Assembly (NCBI GenBank): GCA_911728435.2
Contig: OU452210.1
Coordinates: forward strand, 7,068,001 to 7,132,000
DNA: 64,000 bases
Direction: 5' to 3'
DNA from: Apoderus coryli
Taxonomy: Eukaryota > Arthropoda > Insecta > Coleoptera > Attelabidae
Shown here: positions 46,440 to 58,479 of the stretch, piece by piece
How the letters are laid out: the number at the start of each line of letters is the position of its first letter
Numbering within the stretch: the first letter of the stretch is position 1
Notes under the pieces: generated by a model
The model's input: only the letters and a program-made list of their open reading frames with translations
What the model was told of the DNA's origin: nothing
The model's database searches: none
Made by a program: the position numbers and the translations under genes

Positions 46440-46890
46440 AACGATTAGGAGTTGTAATAATAATAGGGCATGTAGCGAGCGTCAAAATAGCAAAAATAAA
46501 GCGAGGAATTACAAAAAGGGGGACAGCAATGGTATGCAGTGGCATAGTGTAAAGAGCGCCACGGTGGTGACACAGGCAGTAGCAGCAAAAGCACGTCTAA
46601 GGGTTGGGGTGAAAATGCGGGGGTTGAGGGACTAAGGGATGATAAATGGTCAGTCATACATATAAACGTTTAGAGCCGACTCGTTTTACAAATCCGGGAA
46701 AGGATTTACTACGCTTCGGAGGTGCGAACAACCGTTTGATGTTAAACACCCAACATGCAGAAAATCGCCAAGCAAATCCCCAAACGTACAAACTTGTTTC
46801 TTTTTTTCCTAACACGGGAAAAAGTTTAATATATTCGTATTTGGTTGCGTCGAGACTGCTACCTTTCATAACTTGATTTAGCATTTCGTT
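46440..46890. other. GC/CpG-richer island, unassigned
   Basis: Clearly richer in G and C than its surroundings, with open frames of about 70-76 codons on both strands (46445-46657 minus, 46646-46876 plus, 46654-46884 minus). None resembles a known protein. It could hold a promoter or first exon (for example of RNF220, which reads on the minus strand and lacks its 5' exons), but no signal proves it. Confidence 0.25.
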
Positions 46891-47124
46891 TCTGTTTCAC
46901 AATTTTAGGGAATTTTAATTTATATTTAAATTTATACAATGCCACTGTCAAGGTATACATAGTGTTAATTTAAGAAAAGTTTATGATAACATTTTAAAAT
47001 AATTTTTCAATTTCGAAAACAAACAATTTATAGTTACTGCATTATTCTAGACATGCTTTGTTATAGTCGTAAAGTAGCACCACTTGACGTACAACTGGAT
47101 TGGGCAATTGTTTTTTTGGGTATA

Positions 47125-47745
47125 ATACGAGGGTGGTTTGAGAAGTCCGTGACTTTTAAAGGAAACCATTTTTTTCTGCCAAAAAATCATTACATATCTC
47201 CTTTTATTTTTTAATTCCTTCAAGATTATAAGAATTCTTAAAATAAGCCTTTGTTTCAATGACTCGAATTGCCCACCATCCAGCCATTTCTTCAGGTTTA
47301 GAAACAGGATATACAGCTGTGAATAATATTCTCCGGTGATCGTTTTACGATCGATTGATACCGCGAGAACTGTGGTCATGACTTTGTTGACCGACAGACC
47401 CATTTTAGCCCTCTTTGGTGCATGTTCACCCGTAGAAACGCATTGTTTCGATTATTCCTTGGTCTCTGGTGTGGTGCAAAAACTCGTTTGGATTGCGGCT
47501 GATCTTCTCCAGACACTCTTTTGAAATATTCACACGGTTGTGTTTATGGTCGATCGTGAGCAATCGCGGCACCCATCGCGCGGACAGCTTTTTGATATCT
47601 AAATATTCATGCAAAATGTGAGGCACCCGCTCAGTTGAGATGCCTACAGCCTCAGCGAACTCACACACTTTTAAACATCGATCGTCCAATATCATTTCAT
47701 GCATTTTATCGACGATTTCTCGCGTATTTTTCAAACCCCTTCTTG
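47125..47745 (-). pseudogene. Internally deleted mariner
   Basis: Minus-strand mariner. The N-terminal frame 47426-47734 has IVDKMHEMILDDRCLKVCEF, VPHILHEYLDIKKLSARWVP and LLTIDHKHNRVN, the DNA-binding part. After frameshifts the frame 47047-47403 shows MGLSVNKVMTTV and KTITGEYYSQL, then NLKKWLDGGQFES and a C-terminal remnant. The segment with the second and third catalytic Asp is deleted. The 3' inverted end is ATACGAGGGTGGTTTGAGAA near 47125. Confidence 0.75.
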
Positions 47746-47973
47746 ATTTCGGTAATTAAGTAGTTCTCTTTATTCAAAAATAAAATGATATATAAACATA
47801 AGCACACAGCAATACCTTGAATAATGTTATGCTTTTAATTAGTGTGTGACCATTAAATTTTAATTTTCAGAATTATATTTATTTTATTTCATTTCATTTT
47901 CATATGTCACAGATTTTTTTTCACGAGAAGCATATAAATATCCACCAATGTAACTACGTTAACCTTATGTCAT

Positions 47974-48013
47974 GTTACTGATGATGGAATAGTCTTTCCG
48001 AAATATGTTTGGC
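47974..48013 (+). ncRNA. Hammerhead ribozyme, wobble variant
   Basis: GTTA; CTGATGA; T; stem II GGAA, loop TAGTCT, TTCC (4 pairs); GAAAT; AT; GTT (predicted cleavage); TGGC. Stem I is A-U, U-G, U-G, G-C and stem III uses A-U plus a U-G wobble. The core is complete, but the weaker pairs make activity uncertain. The family tail follows: GGAGCAGACGTCGTTTGATT (about 48057-48076). Confidence 0.65.
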
Positions 48014-49008
48014 AATACTCCCATCCACTGAACACTGATATAAACAAGCAGCAGCAGGAGCAGACGTCGTTTGATTTATCAAGAATTATTTATATTTCTT
48101 CAGTTTCATTGAACTTACAATGCAATAATTATTGTTGTTCCTAGTATTTTATTTTTCAATCTACAATCCACAGATATAATTAAAAAAAGCACAGTTTTTA
48201 AAATTGAAATTATTCTAAAACGCTACTAAGTTGGAACGCCCTATTCACCTCCAGCACGACGATATGGTGACATATGAGACAATAATAACTTAAAAATTAG
48301 TTTCGGATGATATTTAAAATTAACGAAATAACGTCAGATTTTCAGAACCCTGTAGATTTTTCTGATGGGACACTTCACTCGTTCTGATCAGCGTATCAAT
48401 GGGAATATCAAAACAAATAATAACTTTTATCGGCAAAACAGGCTGCTGTGGCACGAATTTTTAATGGTTGTCCCACGTTGGTTTTCGATACATTAAGTAT
48501 TAATACATCCGAGTGTTCGACCGAAACGAAAATTAAACTTCCATTAGGTGGCACTATAACTTAATTGGCAGAAATAGGTATGCGAGTGCTATACTCACAT
48601 GAATTTTTTCAAATTTCGGTTTTTCTTCTTATATTCTTGATATACACTTCTGAACTTTACTGAAGATATTTCATATTGCAAGACTATTTCAAACTTTTTG
48701 AAATCATTCAGATAACTTCTCCAATCAATGTTTTTAGAGTTAATTAATTGGTAAAATTAGACAAAAACTGTGTACTTTATATGAAGGTATAGAATATTAT
48801 TCATATTCGGGGACAGCCATTGCGATCTGGAAAACGGTAGAGTTAGAGGGGTAGTTTGAATTAAGTTGCACTTTTATGTAAACGACAATTTGAAATGACG
48901 CAATTTTCCTTAATGCCACCGCATGGGATTTTACTACTAATTGATAGAGCTTTTTGTTCTGATTTGCAAAAGTTATCACATTAATGTAGTGGGTATGTAA
49001 AGTTTGTA

Positions 49009-49497
49009 ATGGGTGAGCAAATTTGAGGTTAGGAAGTAAATTGGCTGTTAAATGATGAAATGGAAAGAATTGAGCTGTCATCCTTTGACATTTATTTAGT
49101 AAAAAGTTGGGAAATTTTAACCATGCGGTACGCTACACTCTTGAAGAAAGAATTTCAATTTCTCCACGCTTATAAAGTTCAACTCGTTCTGGAATTAAAG
49201 CCGGCCGACCATTGTTCGCGTCGCATTGACTATCTGAAAAACTAAACTAAACGCTCTGAAAGATGAAATTCGGCGCTGCATTGACGAGCTAAGCGAAGCT
49301 TTGTTGCAAAATGTGGTTCAAAATTTGGTGAAAAGAGCGGTCGTCTACCGACGTGCTAGAGGTGGACATTTGCCCGAAATCATATTCCATTATTAATTCC
49401 CATATTTCTACTTTCTATTGGTGTCAATAAAACTGAATTTGTAAAAAAGTGTGTTTTTTAGCCAATTTACTTCCTAACCTCAAATTTGCCCACCCAT
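49009..49497 (+). mobile_element. Internally deleted Tc1/mariner-like element
   Basis: 489 bases, TA flanks. Ends ATGGGTGAGCAAATTTGAGG and its near inverted copy, continuing TTAGGAAGTAAATTGGCT. Inside are the two halves of one transposase: EFQFLHAYKVQLVLELKPAD (about 49147-49206, end of the DNA-binding region) and then the C-terminus DEIRRCIDELSEALLQNVVQ up to a stop near 49393. The catalytic core is gone. The two halves are out of frame. Confidence 0.65.
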
Positions 49498-49584
49498 TAT
49501 ATTGTCTTCTGAAATATTACATTATTCTGTGTTCTGCAGCTAAGGCTATGCCATCAACCATGATCTGACGCATTTTAAAAACAT

Positions 49585-50129
49585 TCAGAAGTATCTACTT
49601 ATTTGGAGAATAGGGAATTCTGCCGATCCAAATGCTTTTCTGATTATTGATTGAAATACGGATAGACTTTTACCAAAGACTGCAGACACAGGATTCAGCC
49701 TTATTTGCTCTCGAAAGTTTAGTGGGATATTATCAAGAAGTTGCGACAGGACTTCCTTCAAAAATTGTCTGCCATTAGATGTTGTTAAACGATCTTGTAA
49801 CATATATGGCGCAGTCAACTGATCATCAACAATACTGGCCATAAAAAACAAACCTTGTGAATGACATAGTAAATATTGCCTGTAAATTTCCTTCCCTTGA
49901 AACATTGTTATTGTTACAACTATGCTATTTTGTGAAAATGGCCTATAAAACTGATGACTGACAAAACTGAACTCTGCCTGGATATTCGGCTTGAATGAAA
50001 GCTTGGACATTTTGTTACTCGCTGAAGGATATCTTCCTTTAATTGGACAGTTCCTGCTGTTTTTTCTAGACCGGTATGGTGCATGTTAATTTTTGAAGTG
50101 TCAGTCTTGGTAACTCGTCGAAATAGCAA
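49585..50129 (-). pseudogene. Transposase relic (Tc1/mariner-like)
   Basis: The frame 49920-50129 contains VQLKEDILQRVTKCPSFHS, like the helix-turn-helix region of this transposase group. The frame 49585-50010 has SIVDDQLTAPYMLQDRL and FLKEVLSQLLDNIPLNFRE, which sit just before the second catalytic Asp in relatives; that Asp region is destroyed. The first catalytic Asp segment between the two frames is deleted. Non-functional. Confidence 0.5.
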
Positions 50130-52390
50130 TAAACTTTTGTATCCAGCATGTAGCTTCGCGAGATGAGAACTTTACAGTAGATTTTGTGTTGCAATTGCAA
50201 GGTTTGGATGCCAATATCTACCAATTTTGTGTGAGTGTAGTTCTACATAACGCCCGATTAATTTGCACAAATTTAGCTATATTCATGGGCAAATGGAATC
50301 CAACTAACAACAGAAAATCTCTATGCTCGGTTTTGGCCGATTGATATCAAGTTTAAATTAAAAATTGCATTTCAGCTAGTGCAAAATGATTATAATGTTT
50401 TTAGCAAAATCAACAGAACTCCAATTCACGTTATGGACTAAAATTCGGGTTCTTAAAGTCTCTATTATTGGACCCAATAACATGTAGAAGTTTGGCTAGC
50501 TTATGTATGTTGTCTCGCTAAACATTAATCACATTACAACTCCATAAAGATAAGTTTTTTAATTCGCGTTTTTATTTATATTAAGTTTTTCCAATGTTTT
50601 TAATATGAATAATTATTATTAATATGAAAGGATTATTTTTAATGACTAATGTTTAGAATTTTAATAATGGCGAAATACCCAAATAATGAGCTTTAGCCGT
50701 AGAAGTTTGATCCGATAATTCTGAAAAAATAAGCATATTTTTGTAATAATTCTAAAATACGCCAATATGAAAGTCCAAAAGACCAATAAGTTTGAAATCA
50801 TTCCTGACAGAAATATTGTGACCCGTTAAGTTTCTATATCGCCACTTTTTAAATTACTGTATAGCACATGCGGGTATACAGTTTATCTATTTCTAAAACA
50901 ACAGTGTGGCAGTTCTATAGTAGGTAGTTATAGCTGACCGCAAATTTGATATTAATAACCTTAGTATCCGTCTGTCCAGTGTGTCCAAACTGAGCTTGAA
51001 AACTTTGTTAATATGTTGTGTTGAAAACATTGTGTTACGATCGTGATGTGAAAATGAAACTAAACTAATGCTATATCCTTTAATAACATACTTCCCCTCT
51101 CTTCTATTCTCTTTTCGTCGATATTGTATGATTATTATTCTCATTGGGTGTGAGATTGAAGAATATCACCAAAAGCATTATAATGTCAGTTGTTTAATCA
51201 AATTTAACTAAATCTGCATAGAAGCAATCGTAAACCTAAAGTTAACAAAGCGAATCTAAATAGCAACAACAGCAGTCAAATTCAGTTAAAAAAACAAAAT
51301 TTAATTAATTATTATTACTTATATATTAATATTATTATTATAGTAATTATCCACATGGTTACTAAACTGTGGAATATTCAACCTGTAATAGATTGTACGC
51401 AGGACCTTGATTCACAATTCTGTACCGAAACTAAATCAGGGACTCCCCTATGTATATGGGTAATTCTTTTGAAATAGCCTGTATCACGTTTTTCAATTAA
51501 TGATTCCAATGTTAAGCAATTTTTGCCAGTCAAAATCAGATATCCGAAAACACCAATATTAGTCAGGCAAATATTTGTGGCTCATGATGACTGTTTTAAA
51601 GTAGAAGCTAATCGCATTTAAATTTTCATTATCAATATTATAATAAGTGTAACGTTGTTTTGATACTTTTGTTGTTCCAAACTTTCACTTCATGTTCATA
51701 TTCTCAATTATTCTTTTTAATTTTCTAGTTCGCATTTTGAATAAACCTATATAAAAATGTAAATAATCAGTTTAAGTGACTATTATCATTTTTGTTATGA
51801 AAATATGTTTATTTTGATATAAGTCTAATTATATTTCCTCCAATTATTTTACAAAACTCTATTACAAATGTGCATAAACACACATAGTCGAGATCAACAT
51901 CAGATATGGTTAGAAATCCGTCAGTGGAGCACATCATTCACGGGATTAGCAGGGCTAACCTCGTTAATTGCTCGACGCTAGACCCGTGCCCCTGTATACC
52001 CCCAAAACGTAAATCAGCACCGGCTAAAAGGGATGAAACGGGCTTAAGTCATCAAGGGAAAAGCTGAAATTTACACGGGGTTGCTACTGACAAAATATAC
52101 CGGTGTCTTAACACAGATTGTGCACGCATGGCATTCCTTTATGATCCTTTCTAACACCTTCGATTTAACCATTTATTACAATTGTCATCGATTGCTTTAA
52201 ATTCTCTACTATTAAGTTTCACTAATAGGAGAAAATCCCACAGAAACGGATTAGGTGAAATGAATATAAGCATACATTTCTATATTTATATAAGTCATCT
52301 GAACAGTGGTATTTCTTGTGAATTAATAATTTTTAGATAATATGGTTTGCAGTACCTAGTAGATATTCTTACAAAGATAATACATAATTT
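50130..52390. other. Intergenic stretch with a GC-richer patch
   Basis: No gene, RNA or complete transposon was recognised. The part 51890-52140 is GC-richer (for example GACCCGTGCCCCTGTATACC) but has no long frame, no tRNA promoter boxes and no repeat partner that I can see, apart from a weak resemblance of its AAGGGAAAAGCTG / ACACGGGGTT words to 1530-1590. Confidence 0.3.
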
Positions 52391-52394
52391 TAAA

Positions 52395-52505
52395 TATGTG
52401 AAATAAAACACGTCTTCTCAACAAATTAGATTCCTTATACGTCAAAAATAAAATGAATAAATGCAAGACATGTTTCGGAATCAATTAGATTCCATCTTCA
52501 GTGGC
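52395..52505 (-). ncRNA. Hammerhead ribozyme with tail
   Basis: The ribozyme occupies 52463-52505 on the minus strand: GCCA; CTGAAGA (the variable seventh core base is A); T; stem II GGAATC, loop TAATT, GATTCC (6 pairs); GAAAC; AT; GTC (predicted cleavage); TTGC, which pairs with GCCA except for one C-U mismatch. Position 7 of the hammerhead core tolerates any base, so the CTGAAGA core is acceptable. The tail follows to about 52395, with AGACGTGTTTTATTTC in place of the usual AGACGTCTTTTATTC. Confidence 0.7.
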
Positions 52506-53580
52506 TATTACACTTTGATCTTTCATTAAATGTTGTTAATAAATTGGGGCATTAGTTGAAAACTTGAACATTTAATTATAATTATCTTATTGTTGAATGA
52601 TATGAGAATTTTTGATGTGAAATTTAGATTTTAACATTTAAAATATTCTGCTTTTTGACGGTATTGGAATGATCACATAACTTTAGAGGGATGCACACAA
52701 TTCAATCTGTAGTAAATTATTTAGTAATGAGGGCATGTGATCTTGTATGAAAACTATAAAAATAATAGGTACTAATTGTAGAAAAAAATTTTTGTTTTGT
52801 ATTTTTAATTTGCAAAAATAAAAAATCCCGATGGTAGCCAGTCGGAAAAGTAGATTTTCGATTTATATATTATTTATTTATACTTAGTCTACCACTGACA
52901 CCCACTATTAATAAACAAATAATAGAATATTCTGACAGTCGCCAAATATAACCAAAGTGTCATATTGACAGTTATTTTATCTGAAATACCCATGATACTA
53001 TAATACATACGTAAGTACGGTCTTATTGTTATTTCACAGGTGTTTATTTGTCAAAAATAATTGCAGGTATAGCGGGTGATGATTTTTTTTTGTTACATCG
53101 GTATTTTCTATTAACAATGAAAAAATATGATTTTTTTAAAACTTTGACAGGCCGATTTCAATCGCCAACGAACTCACGCGATTCCATGACCTAGCCGATT
53201 TTTTTTACCAAGTTTGGTTTCGATTGGTCAAAAAATGCGGCCTAGAACGTGCCGCAAAATTTGCTATATCCCATATATATATAATATAGATATATAAACT
53301 TTTGAACTGAGGTCATTTTTAGGATACAGGGGACATGAAATGAAGGACTGCATAAAAATGTTTCAAAATTTCGGTTGTGTTGATCTCCTGAATAGTTAGA
53401 TTTTTTTTGAAAATCTATTAAAAATAGTAGCATATTGTTTTACTCAAAAAATAATAGTTTATAACACTTTTCATCTAAATTTAATATTTATTAAAAGGAT
53501 GCAATTATCTAAAAAATCAATAACGAAATGAACAAATTGTGCAGTTTTTTAGCACTTCTCCATAATTTTTCGAATTAGAA

Positions 53581-54123
53581 CAGTGGTGGCTCGTGGGTAA
53601 TTTTATTAGGTAGGCACTAAGTAAAAAATGGATGTGAAGAAAAAGGCGCAGCAGGCTATATATTTTTAGATTGTCAAGGTCAAGCGCCTTAGATGAAAAG
53701 TATAAGATTATCAAGGTAAAACAGAACACGTTAAAATACGGGTTTCGTAAGGTAAATCTTATTTTTTTTATTTTTAAAAATTATGCCCCATGCACTACTC
53801 TACGAAAAAATACAAAATTATTTGTATTGAATAAACATTAATATTACTACCTAATTACTACCTACCGCTACCGCAACAAGTTGTGCAGCACAACCACTAA
53901 TCTTTACTTATACTAGTCAAAATATTATTACCATTATTATTTATATTATACCTACAGATAACTAGTGAATTATAGGGGATGTTTTAAAGGTTTTAGGTAG
54001 AAAATGAAATAAATATAAGAATCATTATTATTTAGTCAATAATAATAAATTGAGTATTTAATTTAGGGCGAAGTTTTAAAGGTAGGCGGTGCCTACCTTG
54101 CCGACCCCGACCAGCCGCCACTG
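53581..54123. mobile_element. Non-autonomous hAT element
   Basis: 543 bases with inverted ends CAGTGGTGGCTCGTGGGT and the complement of CAGTGGCGGCTGGTCGGGG, flanked by AATTAGAA / TATTAGAA (7 of 8 matching), the 8-base duplication expected for hAT. No transposase fragment was recognised. The ends belong to a common animal hAT MITE type. Confidence 0.75.
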
Positions 54124-54890
54124 TATTAGAAGAGAATTTTAAATGTTGGCAATTTTAAATTTGCTATGTCTTTGAAATTCCATCATCTGTTGGATTACAT
54201 TTTGTCGTATTTTTTTACAAATACTAGAGTATTTCTAAATACAGTACAGTTATATAATTGTAGTTTCACCCCGGATGTACGCCACTGTCTGAAGTATTGA
54301 CGACGGCTTACGTTAAACCACATCGCCGAATCTTTCAAAATATATTTGTCAATAAAAAAGTATTTATTAAATAATTAATGCTACTACTTATTGAGCTTTA
54401 TATAGAAAAACTTAAGTGAAAGAAATAAATACCTGGTCTAAATGAATTTCGGTGGAAAAGAATAAGTAATGGAGTGCTTTAGAGGGAAGAAAGAATAAAC
54501 AAAGGGAAAAGTAAGATGCAAAAATATATCAGTTGAATCTGGTTTATCCGGTGAAAGCTGTGAAATATATTAGCATTTGTCATTTTAATAGTCACAGGGG
54601 GCAGATTGGAGGATTTGTCTGTAGACATCGATGTTGCCCGCATCCTGCACCTGCGGGTCGAAACAAATTCACTGTATGTATAGCTAACATATTTTGCAAT
54701 AGAAGAATACATTTGAACTTTCTGATGGTTAGTAAGAATACTTGATAGAAATTTTATTAATAAAGATTCTATGGCAAAGTTTCTTAGTTTATTATTTTAT
54801 TAAAAAAACAGAATTACATATCAAATTAAATAATGTTCAAATTGATGATAATTAACGTCCTGACAATGAGAATAAGCAAGGAGACTTCTG

Positions 54891-55250
54891 TCAGAGTTTA
54901 AGGCTGGATTTGTTGTATTTCGGCTTTAATTCTACACCTAAGTCTTCGACATTTTCCGGTATATTGAAATCGAAATTGGATTTCAGATAACCCCATAGAG
55001 AAAAATCTAATGAGGTTAGGTCTGGGGACCTAGCTGGCCACTTGATAAAACCTCTTCTTCCTATCCATATATTTGGGAAAGTGTTGTTCCTCAAAATCAG
55101 TTCAATCGTAGATATCGTGATAACAGTTAAGTTTATGTCTATCACATACTTAGAATTGAATACGCATTTGAAATATGAAATCAAAATTGGGTGTTTCCAT
55201 TTACAAAAAATACGTCTGGTCGTCATTTATTTTTGGACTACCCTGTATTC
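54891..55250 (-). pseudogene. Transposase relic related to 43496-44608
   Basis: The frame 54891-55226 contains WIGRRGFIKWPARSPDLTSL and SLWGYLKSNF, aligning with WIGRRGPIEWPARSPDLSPL ... LWGHLKNKCF of the intact transposase, that is, the third catalytic Asp region. Upstream the relic ends in an ACCCTGTATT inverted end (about 55240), so everything before the third Asp has been deleted. Confidence 0.65.
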
Positions 55251-55783
55251 ATCAATTTACAACAAGTCAATCAGCGGTCAAACATTAAAATAATCCCTGA
55301 ATTTTAAATGAATTTATTCCAACCCAATGAAATGCAAAATTCTATCAAAATACAGGGTATCCTGTATGCAAAATAATAATAAAGGTTTTCTGAAGTAATC
55401 CATCAATCGACATTTTGTCGTCTTGTCCAATTTGTAGACATTAAAACCACACTGGTGGAATCTTACCAGCTTTTCAAAAACTTAAAATTAAATATGAAGA
55501 GAAAAGAAAAACACAAACAAACACATGTTGAAATGATACACAAGTTTAATGTTTAAAAACCAATTTATTTTTATTTTTATTATGCTCAATTTTTAAAAAA
55601 CAAATTTCCATAAAATGGTAAGACTCCAACTAATTTAATATTATTACATCATATTCTAATTTAAGTCATTATTTTACAGACATTATATAAACGTTCAAAT
55701 TGAAGATCAATGTAAAAATACCCTACTCTAAGTTCATATGAAGTTTAACCCCCTCATCTAACCGCATTATATAAGGTTCCTTA

Positions 55784-55885
55784 GCCACTGATGATGGACG
55801 TTGTAGTCCGAAACATGTCTGGCGAATTATAAACGGTTTCAACGTATATATAAAGATTTTTTGTGGAGTAGACGTCTTTTATTCA
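55784..55885 (+). ncRNA. Hammerhead ribozyme with tail, best copy
   Basis: The ribozyme is 55784-55823: GCCA; CTGATGA; T; stem II GGAC, loop GTTGTA, GTCC (4 pairs); GAAAC; AT; GTC (predicted cleavage after 55819); TGGC. Stem I GCCA/TGGC is perfectly paired and the stem III loop is the two-base AT typical of Penelope-type hammerheads. The tail runs to about 55885 with TTTTGTGGAGTAGACGTCTT. No inverted partner was found nearby, so this is a single unit. Body sequence upstream to about 55560 has no recognised gene. Confidence 0.85.
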
Positions 55886-56429
55886 AACAATAATAAAGGT
55901 CTTTATTGAAACAAAATTTACAAAGCAATTATTATTCAACCTAATGATGAGGGGATAGTTTAGCTAATGCTATTATTACACTTAACCTCAATCAATAAAA
56001 GAATAACAAAAATTAAATAAATGTACAAGAAAAAATACCTAAATACAAGATATTTGACAAACACCCTATACTTATAATTTTCACGATATGCCCAAACAAT
56101 GAGAAATGACAAATTTGTTATATAAAATTATATAATGATATAAAGTAATAATAAAATAGTAATATGATAATTATACCTAATACGAAAAAGAGTTTGTTTA
56201 AAAATAACAAATATCAATTACAACAAGCAACTATGAACTTAATCAGTTTGAGTATTGACCTAATTTCAATTCTTCATGTCAATATTTTGAGTATACTTTT
56301 TAAGTTTTATTTTGAAGAAAACACGCTTAAAACAGAATGACGAATAAGATGAAGAACATTTACAAAAAAAAAATCATACAAAGGCAAATTAAATTTGAAT
56401 CGCCTTTTGGAATTTCTTTGCTTTTAATT

Positions 56430-56960
56430 TAATTTAAACAAAGCAGCTGGGGAATATGCAGTCGAGTAGTAGTTCCTCTTAAGTTTCTCGTATGTAATCT
56501 GTAGATTAATATTTCATCGGAATAGCAGCCAGGGTTATGAGTAGACAATAATACTTTATGTGTAAAATAAAGCATATGATGCCTCCAACGAGTATCCATA
56601 GTGAGCCAGTCCAATTCTTTGTATTTATGCGAAATAAATAAATAAAGAGGCTGAAGATCATCAGCAAATGCTTGATGTTTACTGTTAAGGCAATTAAGAA
56701 TATTTGCGGTATATACAATAAACAGTAAAAGACCAAGTACTGAGCCTTGAGGTACACCAGCTTCACTGACGACTGACTACTAACTAACATGTTACTAGTT
56801 TCCAAATAAATATAAATTTTCGTTAAATCTCCTGAACGGTATCCTGTGCAATATTTCTCCCTATACAATAAATATGACCTATCAAGTTTTTTATGAGTTG
56901 TGTGTAAAGAACCACAAAACAAACACAACATAAGTTTTATATGTTCATAAAAAACGTACA
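56430..56960 (-). pseudogene. LINE reverse transcriptase relic
   Basis: On the minus strand one frame reads AGVPQGSVLGLLLFIVYTA and then HQAFADDLQPLYLF, the RT motifs with the catalytic FADD (about 56650-56770). A deletion follows directly and the frame continues with the C-terminal ELDWLTMDTRWRHHMLYFTH and TRNLRGTTTRLHIPQL (56430-56620), typical of the CR1/Jockey group. Frameshifts lie upstream. Non-functional. Confidence 0.7.
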
Positions 56961-57704
56961 ATTATAAGTGGCTTTCAGAAACTGTATGGGATAATCTTAA
57001 AAAAAATGACTTGAGGATTTAGAAAGGCTAACAAGATTTTTGAAAGAGAGGGTCACTCGTATAGATTTACGAATGTTTCGACGATGGCTTGGACTTTGGA
57101 ATTGTGCGTGATCAGACTAGAAATAACAATATATTGTTCTGGAACGATATAAAAATACTTACCTACATAATGTCATCTAGGCATTTCATATTTCAATGAA
57201 CAAAACAATATTGTTGATTTAACAGCTGAGCAGTAAAAATACTTTTAAAGAAAACTGAAATTAAGTATTTGTAAATTGAAAAACATTAATGTCGTTGCCG
57301 GGGGACATGCACCACTTCTGCCTCTTATCTAATTAGAATTCCAAATTCAACTCGCTATGGCGGTTAGACACTTGATATAACAGACCTGTTCATATACTAC
57401 ATGGTTAAAAAATAATTCAGACATCGTCGGCGATTGTTAAAAACATGAAAATAGCGAAAACCGTTCTAATTCGTTAGTTTTGTTGGTATTTTATTTTTTG
57501 GTTTCCAAAAGCGTTTTACGTTATTTATATAGCATATTAAATGTATAGTTTTTTTTAACAATTAATATGAACTTTTTTTTTACATAGAACACCCTATAGG
57601 TAAACTATAATAGTATATAATTAGAACGAATTTGTTTCGCTCTTAATTTGAGCTCCTCAGAGTATCATTTCGTGCAATTTGGTCCTGCCTTTAACCACAG
57701 CGAG

Positions 57705-58000
57705 ATATACAGTGTGTCCCCGGATAGCTGTAAAATTTTTGAATGACATTTGGGGAATGAGATATAAAATTTATAAAAATCGTCATCAATGGAGTGTCTT
57801 TATTTTACAACATACGCCAAAATTCTACTAACAAAAGTTGTTTAGCATGCAATTTTATATATATAGAACCTATGTAGAACTTAATTTGTTAATTGATGCT
57901 AATATCTTGAGAAAATATGATAATTTTTCTCATTTCAAAAATTATTTTCAACTATCTGAACTTAGACAAGGGATCGTTTATAAAATTGGCTCACCCTGTA
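57705..58000. mobile_element. Possible small TA-inserting MITE
   Basis: TATACAGTGTGTCCCCGG at about 57707 and TGGCTCACCCTGTACG at about 57984 could be imperfect inverted ends of a 290-base element. Only the outermost bases match, so this is tentative. The interior has no recognised coding region. Confidence 0.25.
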
Positions 58001-58479
58001 CGTTCATAATCAGCTTTGAAAAATATTGTCGAAAGACAATGTGATAATAAAACCAAATATTTATAATAACCATTTACTGCCTGATACAAGCAACATCCGA
58101 AGTTTGAACATTTTATGTTGCCATAATAACAAATTAACAACAATTTAATGCAATAAACATACTTTATTAAGCACTTCTGAGTTAAACGGATTCTGTAAAA
58201 TAATTAATATGGAATTAATACTAGTTCGTGTGACTGTCATTAATAATTTGGTTGTCTATATCTATAGAAGAAAAGGTCCCTACATGCAGCCGTTGCCACA
58301 AGTTTCTATAGTTGTTCTGAAATGAATTAAGTTTGTCGATTAAGGAAGTCTTTCATATTAGAACTCTCCAGATCAGGAGTCTGAAGTTACGACAACGGAG
58401 AAAACCTCAATTATTTTTGTTGAAAAAATACTTATTTTACAAAAATGTACTAAAATTAAAATAATTTAAATATTTTCCA

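Noticed and set aside
51890..52140. GC-rich patch as a possible structural RNA gene
   Set aside because: No tRNA-like boxes A and B, no snRNA features recognised, no repeat partner strong enough to claim.
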